NCBI RefSeq assembly: GCF_047123815.1 | Contig: NZ_CP138920.1 | Span: forward strand, 186,001 to 250,000 | Direction of reading: 5' to 3' | Source: Maricaulis sp017643475 | GTDB taxonomy: Bacteria; Pseudomonadota; Alphaproteobacteria; Caulobacterales; Maricaulaceae | Length of the DNA: 64,000 nt | Shown: positions 17,185 to 25,714 of the stretch, piece after piece | Position numbering within the stretch: position 1 is the stretch's first letter | How the letters are laid out: each line of letters starts with the position of its first letter | Made by a program: the position numbers and the translations under genes | The notes under the pieces: generated by a model | Told to the model about the DNA's origin: nothing | The model's database searches: none | What the model saw: only the letters and a program-made list of their open reading frames with translations

Positions 17185-18001
17185 CATCGCCCTCCGCGGA
17201 TTCGTCTTTGGCGCGAAGATACATCACCGCAGCGACAGGGAAAGTCAGCATGAAGGGCACAAGCAGTTGATTGGCCCAGTTGAACACAGCCGGATCCGCT
17301 CCGCTGGACCAGCTCGCTGCGACGCCAAAGGCCGCCAGGATCGGAAACGCCGCCAGCAGCTTGCGTCCGGCCAGCGCCATGATCGCCCCGAAGACTGCTG
17401 CGTAAAGGGCGATCGCGCCCCATTTGATCCAGGTTAGCAATCCCAGGTCCGCCAACGCCTCGCCAACCACATGTTCGCGATGTTGCTGCCCGGCAGAATA
17501 GACATCATCTGGATTAACATGCGGGCCGGACCCCATGCTTTGCGAATCCAGCGTCAGGCACAACTCCTGCCCGGCGGGTGCTCCCGCCAATTGTTCGCAC
17601 ACGACAGGCTCCATACCCGCCAGAACCCGATTTGCGGCGTCGTTTTCGGCCCAGTCCGCTCCGATCGTGAACGCGGCCAGGCCAAGTCCCAACCACGCTG
17701 CCCGTGATCCTCGTACACCCAGCGCAAGGAAAAACGCCATTGCCATGCCGCCATAGGCCAGCGGGAACCAGGTATCGATCGCCTGCAGCCGCATCAGATG
17801 CTGGCGCAGGGCCGCGCCTTCAGCGCCGGTTATGAAATGGAGGTCGTTGAGAGACGTCGCAAAATACAACGCGAAGATCGGCCGCTGGAAGCCATTGAGG
17901 TCCGTATCCGGCTGAAGCGGGCCGGGCTGCCCCATGAGCCCCGCAAATCCCAGCGTCACTACGGCCAGGATGATGGTCAGGTAAAATGCCTTGCGCGCCA
18001 C
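17156..18001 (-). CDS. Multi-pass membrane protein of unknown function
   Basis: A 281-residue protein with about six hydrophobic segments (residues 7-24, 75-92, 100-118, 190-210, 215-235, 240-262) and an acidic cytoplasmic tail. A periplasmic-looking loop between 118 and 185 contains two cysteines. No family is recognised. It starts with GTG at 18001, preceded by GGGGAGGAAAA. Its 3' end overlaps the tdh start by 29 nt, so translation of the two may be coupled. Confidence 0.7.
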   Translation of the reverse strand: MARKAFYLTIILAVVTLGFAGLMGQPGPLQPDTDLNGFQRPIFALYFATSLNDLHFITGAEGAALRQHLMRLQAIDTWFPLAYGGMAMAFFLALGVRGSRAAWLGLGLAAFTIGADWAENDAANRVLAGMEPVVCEQLAGAPAGQELCLTLDSQSMGSGPHVNPDDVYSAGQQHREHVVGEALADLGLLTWIKWGAIALYAAVFGAIMALAGRKLLAAFPILAAFGVAASWSSGADPAVFNWANQLLVPFMLTFPVAAVMYLRAKDESAEGDDESAGEGEA

Positions 18002-18356
18002 GGTTTTCCTCCCCCTGCAAAATCAGCTGAAGGCTTCCACAGAGGTGACAATCTGGCAAGCGCGCCGCGAGGATAGACGTCAACTTATCCCTACCCTGCC
18101 AGACGCAAGCATAATGCGCTGACTGATCCTTGCTCGCGGTGCACAGCGGACAGGTTCAGGGTGGCGCTGACGGGGTAGATCAAACCTGTCTTAATTGGCT
18201 TCACCGGGTTGCGTACGGTCCGTCGGGACACCCGCATTCCCCACCAATGCATATCATCACACCGTCCTTGCGGACCGTCGCAATGCCCACACACCCTGCC
18301 TCAACAAAAAGAGCGGCTCCGATCGGAACCGCTCCCACAGACGTGCGTGGCCGGAT
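18002..18356. other. Intergenic region with a possible structured element
   Basis: No convincing gene lies here; the short open frames have no recognisable product. It contains an interrupted inverted repeat: ACGGTCCG at 18215 plus GGAC at 18226 pair with GTCC at 18264 and CGGACCGT at 18271, leaving a 34-nt loop. The rightmost part holds the terminator of the gene at 18357. The promoter of the leftward membrane-protein gene is presumably in the left part. Confidence 0.5.
18306..18334 (-). terminator. Rho-independent terminator of the gene at 18357-18743
   Basis: Read on the minus strand, arms GAGCGGTTCC and GGAGCCGCTC (one G-T wobble) enclose GATC and are followed by TTTTTG. Confidence 0.85.
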
Positions 18357-18743
18357 CTACTGGGCGACGTGTCGCGTCGCTTCCAGGATCGGCAGGCCCG
18401 CCTCGGTCGGGATATAGATCACATCCTGGCCGTTCTCGCCCAGCGACTGGATCCACAGATAACGCAGATAGCCTTCCGGACCGCCAAGCCCCTCGGCTAC
18501 GATGGCGTTGGCTTCCGCCACACCATGTGCGCGGGCAATCTCGGCCTGGGCATTGAGCTCCTCGGCTTCCAGCCGGGCCTGGGCCTCGAGCACGGCAATG
18601 CGGCGGTTCTGTTCGGCGCGAACCAGCTCGGCCCGGCCGGCCAGTTCCTGCTGCCAGACGCCGTATTGCGGCAATCCCCACAGCGCACCGCCCAGCAAGG
18701 CAATGCCCGTCACTCCCAAAGTCACTATCGAACCGATTTTCAT
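18357..18743 (-). CDS. Small membrane-anchored SPFH/HflC-like C-terminal fragment protein
   Basis: The 128-residue protein has one N-terminal membrane anchor (residues 4-24) and a charged Ala/Glu-rich helix (35-80, with AEANAIVAEGLGG), then YLRYLWIQSL and DVIYIPTEAGLPI. This is the pattern of the C-terminal half of stomatin/prohibitin-type (HflK/HflC-like) proteins, without the SPFH domain itself. Such short proteins are annotated as membrane protease subunits; the sequence gives no evidence of protease activity. It is preceded by the leftward membrane-protein gene and has its own terminator. Confidence 0.7.
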   Translation of the reverse strand: MKIGSIVTLGVTGIALLGGALWGLPQYGVWQQELAGRAELVRAEQNRRIAVLEAQARLEAEELNAQAEIARAHGVAEANAIVAEGLGGPEGYLRYLWIQSLGENGQDVIYIPTEAGLPILEATRHVAQ

Positions 18744-18811
18744 ACAGCTCTCCTGTCAACGCGAAGGAGATTACCTTCGCAATGACAACAGCTTAACCTG
18801 ACATCGAACAC

Positions 18812-18858
18812 GAAAAAGAGGGATTGGATACGCCCCAATCCGGGGTATCCAATCCCTC
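18812..18858 (-). terminator. Long-stem terminator after the membrane protein at 18887
   Basis: On the minus strand, arms GGGATTGGATAC and GTATCCAATCCC enclose a 12-nt loop and are followed by TCTTTTTC. Confidence 0.87.
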
Positions 18859-18886
18859 CGTCACGAGCACCCAGTGGGTTACTGGC

Positions 18887-20053
18887 CTAGCCCTCGTTGT
18901 GGGACACAGGCGGGAAGATGCGGGCGAGCGGGCCTTCGCTCGGGAATGGTGCCAGCAGGATGGACCGGACCGGGTTCCAGGCCGCCCCCAGGACGACGAC
19001 AATGCCGCCCAGGACCAGCATGGTCACGGCGATCGTGGCGCCCTCACCCATTCCGGATTCATTGACGATGACGCTGATCGAGACGCCGGCCGTCAGCAGT
19101 CCGGAGACGATCAGGGCACGGCGATTGATCAGCAGCGAGATGATGGCGAAGATACCGATCACCGTCAGCGCCGTCGCAGCGACCGTTGTCGAGGAGACAT
19201 TGTCCTCGCTCATCGCCGAGAAGATGAAGATCTGCTGCGGGTTCATGACTTCAACCATGTCCAGCGAGAAACCGGCCTGGGTCACGGTGAGAACCGCAAA
19301 CAGCATGGCCGGAGCCGCAAAGAAGTGCAGCCAGAAAGCCGTACCGGACAGACGCGTCCGACGCTGCGGATCGCGGGCATCAAACAGGATGCCGGCGACC
19401 AGCAGGGTCGTCGCAGCCAGCAGCAAGAGGCCCGGCAGGTAGAGAATGGCGTAGTACGGTAAGACCGCGACAATCACCATCGCCGCCGTGAAAACCAGTC
19501 CTGCGCCAACCAGGCCACCGGTAAACGGCAGGCGGAAGGCCAGGTAATAGGCCACCATCGGCAAGAGGCCGATCATGGCGTAGACAATCGGGGCAAAACG
19601 CACGACCGGGTTGAGGTTTTCAATGACGGCGCTGACCGCGGCAAAGCTGAACTGGTCACCACTGATCTGGAACTCCCCGCCCTCCTGCATCAGCTGGGCA
19701 ATGCCCACGCCATTGATCAGGTAGTCGGTATAAAGCCAGCCGAGCACACCACTGGTCGTGATGCCGAATGTCGCGGCCAGGACGATGCCGGGCAGGATGC
19801 GGCGCTGACGTCCGACCAGCAGCGCGGACAAGAGCCAGGCGACCAGGGCGACGCCCGCAAACAGGCCAAGGCGCGCATAGACCAGGTTCTGGCCCTCGCC
19901 GAAATCATAGGTGTCGAGCACCTGGGCAATGCCCATATTCATGCCGACGAGCAAAATCACGACACCGATGGTCGTGAATATGTCGTGGAAATTATTGAGG
20001 AATGGCAGCATTTCGTCCTGTGGACGGGCATTGCTGGTGGTTGTCGTGCTCAT
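18887..20053 (-). CDS. Large multi-pass membrane protein of unknown function
   Basis: A 388-residue protein with about ten hydrophobic helices spread over nearly its whole length, after a Thr/Ser-rich cytoplasmic N-terminus (MSTTTTSNARPQD). The longest soluble part is a short loop near residues 120-145. No transporter signature is recognised. The ATG at 20053 is preferred to an upstream in-frame start because that extension is unlike protein. It stands alone between two terminator or promoter gaps and ends in a long-stem terminator. Confidence 0.75.
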   Translation of the reverse strand: MSTTTTSNARPQDEMLPFLNNFHDIFTTIGVVILLVGMNMGIAQVLDTYDFGEGQNLVYARLGLFAGVALVAWLLSALLVGRQRRILPGIVLAATFGITTSGVLGWLYTDYLINGVGIAQLMQEGGEFQISGDQFSFAAVSAVIENLNPVVRFAPIVYAMIGLLPMVAYYLAFRLPFTGGLVGAGLVFTAAMVIVAVLPYYAILYLPGLLLLAATTLLVAGILFDARDPQRRTRLSGTAFWLHFFAAPAMLFAVLTVTQAGFSLDMVEVMNPQQIFIFSAMSEDNVSSTTVAATALTVIGIFAIISLLINRRALIVSGLLTAGVSISVIVNESGMGEGATIAVTMLVLGGIVVVLGAAWNPVRSILLAPFPSEGPLARIFPPVSHNEG

Positions 20054-20206
20054 TATCGCTTCTCCCCCCTGTTGATCGGGATAACCCTGTGATGCCCCCC
20101 GGCATGGATTTGGATGCAAAAACATCCGGCACGCGAGTTTACCGGGCGAAATCTAGCGGGAGTCCGGGGTTTGGGCAGCGGGAACGATAAGGGCAGTGTC
20201 CCGTGT

Positions 20207-21319
20207 CTAGGCGAGCGCCAGGCGTTTGACGGTCAGCTCGCCGATAGCAAGCGAGGATGTGAGGCCGGGGCTTTCAATGCCGAACATCGCGACCAGTCCG
20301 GGAAGGCCATGCTGGTCCGTGCCCTCGATGCGGAAGTCGCACTGGGACTGGTCCGGGCCGTGGATCTTGGGGCGAATGCCCGCATAATCCGGCACCAGTG
20401 CATCGTCCGGCAGGTCCGGCCAGAAGCGGCGAATAGTGTCGTAGAACGAGGCTGCGCGCGCAGGATCAACCTCGTAATCCAGGGTATCGACATAATCCAG
20501 ATCGGGCCCGAAACGGGCCTGCCCACCCAGGTCGCGACGGTAGTGCGTGCCCAGCGCTCCGGGTATCGGCAACGGGTAAATCAGCCGCTCGAACGGGGCC
20601 TTGCCCGCCAAGGAAAAATAGACGCCTTTTCCAAGATGGCGTTGGGGAATTTTTTCGGCGGGATAGGTATCGACACGTGCCGCCGCAGCCTGCGCACCCA
20701 GCCCGGCCGCCAGGACGAGATAGCGCGTGGTCAATTCAGTGGCCGCCTCTCCCGCAGTGCGAACAACAAATCCTCCACCATCAAGGGGCGTTGCCCCGGC
20801 AAAGGGCGTGTTGAGGGCGATCGCACCGCCATGAAGCGTAATCTCGCCGCCCAGCATCAGCATCAGGGCATGGCTGTCGACGAGACCACTGGAGGGCGAG
20901 AGGATAGCGGCGGTTGCTTTGAGGTGGGGCTCGAGGGACCGCGCCTCGTCCCCGCTCAGGCGCTGCAGGTCATCGACGCCATTGGCCAGCCCTTGAGCCA
21001 GGATGGCATCCAGCCGCGGCTCTTCCTCCGTCGTCGTGGCGACGACCAGCTTGCCACAGCGGCTGTAGGGTACCTGGTGCTTGTCACAGAACGCATAGAG
21101 CATCTGTTTGCCGGCAACACACAGCTTCGCCTTCAGCGATCTGGCTGGATAGTAGATACCGGCATGGATGACTTCGGAATTCCGGGACGACACGCCCTGC
21201 CCGATCCCGGCTTCCTGCTCGATGATGATGGTTTCCAGGCCGCGGCGGGAAGTTGCATACCCGGTTGCCAGGCCCGCGATACCGGCGCCGATGATGACAA
21301 CGTCAGTATCGAAGCTCAT
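20207..21319 (-). CDS. FAD-dependent L-2-hydroxyglutarate oxidase-like (LhgO/DAAO family) enzyme
   Basis: The 370-residue flavoprotein has the N-terminal dinucleotide motif GAGIAGLATGYATSRRG, the family motif SSRNSEVIHAGIYYP, and a C-terminal GIESPGLTSSLAIGE block that binds FAD. This set is characteristic of LhgO-type L-2-hydroxyacid dehydrogenases, which pass electrons to the membrane quinone pool. The gene begins 15 nt after the kbl stop on the same strand, so it is in an operon with kbl; a substrate produced from threonine or glycine metabolism is possible but unproven. Confidence 0.82.
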   Translation of the reverse strand: MSFDTDVVIIGAGIAGLATGYATSRRGLETIIIEQEAGIGQGVSSRNSEVIHAGIYYPARSLKAKLCVAGKQMLYAFCDKHQVPYSRCGKLVVATTTEEEPRLDAILAQGLANGVDDLQRLSGDEARSLEPHLKATAAILSPSSGLVDSHALMLMLGGEITLHGGAIALNTPFAGATPLDGGGFVVRTAGEAATELTTRYLVLAAGLGAQAAAARVDTYPAEKIPQRHLGKGVYFSLAGKAPFERLIYPLPIPGALGTHYRRDLGGQARFGPDLDYVDTLDYEVDPARAASFYDTIRRFWPDLPDDALVPDYAGIRPKIHGPDQSQCDFRIEGTDQHGLPGLVAMFGIESPGLTSSLAIGELTVKRLALA

Positions 21320-21333
21320 GACCGCAAATCCTT

Positions 21334-22536
21334 CTAGATCACACCCAGATCCTTGCCCACTTTGGTAAAGGCTGCAACTGCACGGTCGATCATCTCCGGG
21401 GTGTGAGCAGCAGACATCTGCGTGCGGATACGCGCCTGGCCCTTGGGCACAACCGGATAGAAGAAGCCGATCACATAGACGCCCTCCTCCATCAGCTTGC
21501 TCGCCATCTGCTGGGACAGGGCGGCATCGCCCAGCATCACCGGAATGATCGGGTGTTCGCCCGGCAGCAGGTCAAAACCGGCGGCGCTCATGCCGGCACG
21601 GAAACGCTTGGCATTGTCGAACAGGCGAGCACGCAGATCATCACCCTCATTGACCATGTCCAGCGCCTTGAGCGATGCGCCGACAATGGACGGGGCCAGC
21701 GAGTTGGAGAAGAGATAAGGCCGCGAACGCTGGCGCAGCATGTCGATGACTTCCTTGCGCCCGGCCGTGAAACCACCCATCGCGCCACCCAGCGCCTTGC
21801 CCAGCGTGCCGGTGACGATATCGATCTTGCCAAACACACCGCAATGTTCCGGCGTGCCGCGGCCTTTCGCGCCCATGAAACCGTGGGCGTGACAATCATC
21901 GACCATGGTCAGCGCGTCGTACTTTTCTGCCAGCGCGACGATCTCGGGAAGCTTGGCGATATAGCCATCCATCGAGAACACACCATCGGTGACGATCAGG
22001 ATGTGACGGCAGCCGTCGGCACGCGCCTGTTTGAGCTGGTCTTCCAGCGCATTCATGTCGGAATTGGCATAACGATAGCGCTTGGCCTTGCACAGGCGCA
22101 CACCGTCAATGATGGACGCATGGTTCAGCGCGTCGGAAATGATCGCGTCTTCCGGTCCCAGCAGCGGTTCGAACACGCCGCCATTGGCGTCGAAAGCCGC
22201 GGCATAGAGGATCGCATCCTCGCAGCCGGTGAACTCAGCGATCTCGGCTTCGAGCTGTTTGTGAATGTCCTGGGTGCCACAGATAAAACGCACTGACGCC
22301 ACGCCGAAACCATGTGTATCCAGCGTCGCCTTGGCCGCTTCGATCAGTTCCGGGCGATTGGCGAGGCCCAGATAGTTGTTGGCGCAAAAATTGATGACAT
22401 GGCTGTCTTCGCCATCCTGGTTCACATCAATCTCGGAGAACTGTTCCGAGGTAATGATGCGCTCGCGCTTGTAGAGACCATCGGCCTCGATCTGCTTGAG
22501 TTCACCGCTGAGGAAATCATAAAAGCCAGACGACAT
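21334..22536 (-). CDS. kbl: 2-amino-3-ketobutyrate CoA ligase (glycine C-acetyltransferase)
   Basis: PLP enzyme that splits 2-amino-3-ketobutyrate, the Tdh product, with CoA to glycine and acetyl-CoA. The 400-residue sequence has the cofactor lysine in TGTLGKALGGAMGG, the motif VDDCHAHGFMG (VDDSHAVGF is more common in the family), and the expected C-terminal GFFYPVVPKGQARIRTQMSA. The start MSSGFYDFL is chosen over the ATG four codons upstream to match family starts. Usually it is directly beside tdh; here LhgO-like and membrane-protein genes lie between them. Confidence 0.93.
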   Translation of the reverse strand: MSSGFYDFLSGELKQIEADGLYKRERIITSEQFSEIDVNQDGEDSHVINFCANNYLGLANRPELIEAAKATLDTHGFGVASVRFICGTQDIHKQLEAEIAEFTGCEDAILYAAAFDANGGVFEPLLGPEDAIISDALNHASIIDGVRLCKAKRYRYANSDMNALEDQLKQARADGCRHILIVTDGVFSMDGYIAKLPEIVALAEKYDALTMVDDCHAHGFMGAKGRGTPEHCGVFGKIDIVTGTLGKALGGAMGGFTAGRKEVIDMLRQRSRPYLFSNSLAPSIVGASLKALDMVNEGDDLRARLFDNAKRFRAGMSAAGFDLLPGEHPIIPVMLGDAALSQQMASKLMEEGVYVIGFFYPVVPKGQARIRTQMSAAHTPEMIDRAVAAFTKVGKDLGVI

Positions 22537-22659
22537 TGCGCGCTCCAAATCAGATGCTTGCCGCCTATCTAATTCGACGCGCGAGGATTGTCATCCCGCT
22601 TGACTTTACCGGGCAGTCAGGCCGCTATCTCACCTCGTCGCCTCGCTTCCGGACCGCCC

Positions 22660-23319
22660 ATGCTCAAACCCTTTCGTGCTGTCGTCTTCGATATGGACGG
22701 CACCCTCCTGGACACGGAAAATCTCTACCTCATCGCCATGAGACAGGCGGCAAGCGAGTTCGGCCACGAAATGACCGATGCCCTGCACCGCTCCCAGGTC
22801 GGTGTGCCCAACGCCCAGTGCCGCGATATCATGCTGGACGCGCTGGGCACGGACTTCCCCTTCGACGCCTACAACACCCGAATGCACACCATTCTCGACG
22901 CACACATGACCGATGCTGTGCCGGTCAAACCCGGTGTCTACGAGATGATGGATGCGCTGGACGCGCGCGGCATCGCCGCAGCCGTGGCCACCTCGACCAG
23001 CCGCCCGGCCGCGCCTGAGCGTCTGGAGCGCGTTGGCTTGCTGGACCGGCTGCAAACCCTGGTGACCCGCTGTGATGTCAGCGAAGGCAAACCGCATCCC
23101 GAACCGTTTCTGTTGGCCGCCAGCCAGCTCGGTGTGCATCCGCGCGATTGCCTCGCCCTGGAAGACAGTTTCACCGGCGTCCGCGCCGCCCACGCTTCGG
23201 GCATGCAAACCGTGATGATCCCGGACCTGATTGAGCCGGTCGCCGAGATTGCGGCGCTGTGCCAGGCGGTGATGGCAGATCTGCACGCGGTGAGAGAGGC
23301 AGCGTTTGGCGCTGAGTGA
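22660..23319 (+). CDS. HAD-superfamily hydrolase (beta-phosphoglucomutase/phosphatase-like)
   Basis: The 219-residue protein has HAD motif I DMDGTLLDTE, motif II (ATSTSRP), motif III lysine near GKPHPEPF and motif IV ALEDSFTGVRAA. The helical cap between motifs I and II is of the C1 type, as in sugar-phosphate phosphatases and beta-phosphoglucomutases. The substrate is not predictable. It starts 123 nt from the divergent kbl gene. Confidence 0.88.
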   Translation: MLKPFRAVVFDMDGTLLDTENLYLIAMRQAASEFGHEMTDALHRSQVGVPNAQCRDIMLDALGTDFPFDAYNTRMHTILDAHMTDAVPVKPGVYEMMDALDARGIAAAVATSTSRPAAPERLERVGLLDRLQTLVTRCDVSEGKPHPEPFLLAASQLGVHPRDCLALEDSFTGVRAAHASGMQTVMIPDLIEPVAEIAALCQAVMADLHAVREAAFGAE

Positions 23320-23694
23320 TCCTCCCCACCGGGGAGGTGGCTGCGCCGTAGCCTTGGCGAAGGCGGATACGGAGGGGCCGGAGGACGAAGTCCGAAGGTC
23401 AGCTCGCTATGGCTCGCCCCCTTCGCCTCCACTGCGTTGCGGCACTTCCCCGGAGGGCAAGAGTAGAGGCCTTGAATGTCCTGCCAGCCAGTCCGCCGTA
23501 TGGGGTTCCGCGCGTCAAGGGCCCGCAGGGCCGCGCGCGGTTTCACCCTTGACGCGCGGAACCCCATACGGCCCGATCTCGGCATGAGATTTAAGGATGG
23601 TTGGGGGAACGCCCCGCTTATCCGCTCACCTTGTCATCCCGGACCACAGCGTTCCGAGGGACAAGCTGCGCCAAAAATCAGTTACGAAATACTA
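23320..23694. repeat. Non-coding region with palindromic interspersed repeats
   Basis: No gene is visible. Two kinds of intergenic repeat appear: a GGGGAGGTGGC...ACGGAGGGGC unit (23326-23460) like the short interspersed palindromes common in alphaproteobacteria, and a GTCATCCCGGACCAC unit near 23633. Between them lies a 26-bp perfect inverted repeat (separate entry). Similar GC-rich palindromic sequence occurs at 31450-31610. Confidence 0.65.
23496..23571. repeat. 26-bp perfect inverted repeat with 24-nt loop
   Basis: The left arm at 23496-23521 starts CCGTATGGGGTTCC and the right arm at 23546-23571 ends GGAACCCCATACGG; all 26 positions pair. The 24-nt loop is GC-rich with its own CCGCAGGG. 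There is no T-tract after it, so it is not a simple terminator; it may be part of a mobile repeat family (REP/MITE-like). Confidence 0.85.
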
Positions 23695-24039
23695 TTAAAA
23701 CTCACCAACACTTTTGAATTGCATGCGCACCCGCTGTCCGAACGGGAAGAGTTTCCCTGCACCGATTTGCACCTCCACTCCTTCCGGAACCACTTCGAAA
23801 TTCAGATCTCCAAGATCCAGCCCTCCGTCAGGCTCCGCGCTCATTTCGGCGGTAAGTGCCAAAACGAACCGTTCAACTGACGTGAAAACAATCTCGGTCT
23901 CCGAATACTGAACGTCTTCATTCGGCTTGCGACAATCTACGAGCAAAAGACAACGGTGGGGTTCGAAGCGTACTCCTAAAACAACGCTATCTTCCCACAA
24001 ATATTCCGAACGATAGTCGGCGATGTCCTGCTCAAGCAT
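23695..24039 (-). CDS. Hypothetical acidic small protein
   Basis: A 114-residue acidic protein starting MLEQDIADYRSEYLWED. It has alternating strand-like segments and no membrane segment or signal peptide; no family is recognised. Its base composition is clearly more AT-rich than the neighbouring hut genes, and it begins 8 nt inside the end of hutU, next to a block of interspersed repeats. Both features suggest recent acquisition. It is possible that it is not expressed. Confidence 0.55.
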   Translation of the reverse strand: MLEQDIADYRSEYLWEDSVVLGVRFEPHRCLLLVDCRKPNEDVQYSETEIVFTSVERFVLALTAEMSAEPDGGLDLGDLNFEVVPEGVEVQIGAGKLFPFGQRVRMQFKSVGEF

Positions 24040-25714
24040 CCGCCCCCTCCACGCTCGGCAGATCCAGCCCCTGCTCGCGCGCACAATCCTTCGCGATCTC
24101 ATAGCCTGCATCGGCATGGCGCATTACACCTGTGCCCGGATCATTCCACAGCACACGGCCAACACGCTCCGCCGCCTCGTCGGTGCCGTCGGCCATGACG
24201 ACCTGGCCGGAGTGGATGGAATAGCCCATGCCGACGCCGCCGCCATGGTGCAGCGAAACCCAGGTCGCGCCGGAGGCTGTATTGAGCAGGGCGTTGAGTA
24301 GAGGCCAGTCGGCGACGGCGTCGGAGCCGTCCATCATGGATTCGGTTTCACGGTTGGGACTGGCCACGGAGCCACTGTCCAGGTGATCGCGGCCGATGAC
24401 GACGGGCGCTGACAGTTCACCGTTCTTGACCATCTCGTTGAAGGCCAGGCCCAGCTTGTGGCGCTCGCCCAGACCAACCCAGCAAATACGCGCCGGCAGG
24501 CCCTGGAAATGGATACGCTCCTTGGCCATGTCGAGCCAGCGGTGCAGGTGCGGATTGTCCGGGATCAGCTCCTTCACCTTGGCGTCGGTCTTGTAGATAT
24601 CCTCCGGGTCACCGGACAGCGCGGCCCAGCGGAAGGGACCAATGCCCCGGCAGAAGAGCGGGCGGATATAGGCGGGTACAAAGCCCGGGAAATCAAACGC
24701 GTCCTCGACGCCCTCATCCTGGGCCATCTGGCGAATATTGTTTCCGTAATCGAGCGTCGGGATGCCCTGTTTCCAGAAATCGAGCATGGCACGCACATGG
24801 AGCGCCATGGATTTCTTGGCAGCAACCGATACCGCGTCGGGATCACTTTCGCGCTTGGCTTCCCATTCCGCCAGCGTCCAGCCCAGCGGCAGATAGCCAT
24901 TGACCGGGTCATGGGCCGAGGTCTGGTCGGTGACCATGTCCGGGCGCTCGCCGCGCTTGACCAGTTCCGGGAACACCTCAGCTGCATTGCCCAGCAGACC
25001 GACCGAGATCGCCTCACCCTTGGCACAGGCGTCCTTGATCATGGCCAGAGCCTCGTCGAGATCACTGGCCTGCTTGTCCAGATATCCTGTGCGCAGACGC
25101 ATCTCGATCCGGCTCGGCTGGCATTCCACGGCCAGCATGCACGCGCCCGCCATCGTCGCCGCGAGCGGCTGCGCCCCGCCCATGCCGCCGAGGCCACCGG
25201 TCAGGATCCACTTGCCGGTCAGATCGCCATTGTAATGCTGACGCCCGGCCTCCACGAAGGTCTCGTAGGTTCCCTGCACAATGCCTTGAGAGCCGATATA
25301 GATCCACGATCCCGCCGTCATCTGGCCGTACATCATCAGGCCTTTCTGATCGAGCTCGCGGAAATGCTCCCAGGTCGCCCAGTTCGGCACCAGGTTGGAA
25401 TTGGCCAGCAGTACGCGCGGCGCATCCTTGTGGGTGCGGAACACGCCGACCGGCTTGCCGGACTGGACCAGCAGGGTCTCGTCTTCCTTGAGGCGCTTCA
25501 GCGTGGAGACGATGCGATCGAAACTCTCCCAGTCGCGCGCGGCACGGCCGATACCGCCGTAGACAACCAGCTCTTCCGGCTTTTCCGCGACATCCGGGTC
25601 GAGATTGTTCATCAGCATGCGCAACGGCGCTTCCGCAGCCCAGTTGAGGGCGTCCAGCTCAGGGCCGGTCTTGGCGCGAATGACACGGGCATTGTCGATA
25701 CGGGTATGGCTCAT
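24032..25714 (-). CDS. hutU: Urocanate hydratase
   Basis: Second step of histidine degradation: hydration of urocanate to imidazolonepropionate using tightly bound NAD. The 560-residue protein has the family segments YGQMTAGSWIYIGSQGIVQG, GLGGMGGAQPLAA and the active-site cysteine region FPGFVPAYIRPLFCRGIGPFRW (read in blocks). It is the last gene of the hutI-hutH-hutG-hutU operon and overlaps hutG by 4 nt. Confidence 0.96.
   Translation of the reverse strand: MSHTRIDNARVIRAKTGPELDALNWAAEAPLRMLMNNLDPDVAEKPEELVVYGGIGRAARDWESFDRIVSTLKRLKEDETLLVQSGKPVGVFRTHKDAPRVLLANSNLVPNWATWEHFRELDQKGLMMYGQMTAGSWIYIGSQGIVQGTYETFVEAGRQHYNGDLTGKWILTGGLGGMGGAQPLAATMAGACMLAVECQPSRIEMRLRTGYLDKQASDLDEALAMIKDACAKGEAISVGLLGNAAEVFPELVKRGERPDMVTDQTSAHDPVNGYLPLGWTLAEWEAKRESDPDAVSVAAKKSMALHVRAMLDFWKQGIPTLDYGNNIRQMAQDEGVEDAFDFPGFVPAYIRPLFCRGIGPFRWAALSGDPEDIYKTDAKVKELIPDNPHLHRWLDMAKERIHFQGLPARICWVGLGERHKLGLAFNEMVKNGELSAPVVIGRDHLDSGSVASPNRETESMMDGSDAVADWPLLNALLNTASGATWVSLHHGGGVGMGYSIHSGQVVMADGTDEAAERVGRVLWNDPGTGVMRHADAGYEIAKDCAREQGLDLPSVEGADA

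Noticed and set aside
18091..18294. 67-codon leftward frame in the intergenic stretch
   Set aside because: No ribosome-binding site, odd composition and no recognisable pattern; it covers the hairpin region.
20114..21337. 407-codon rightward frame opposite the LhgO-like gene
   Set aside because: It is the antisense of a gene with clear FAD motifs and has no protein features of its own.
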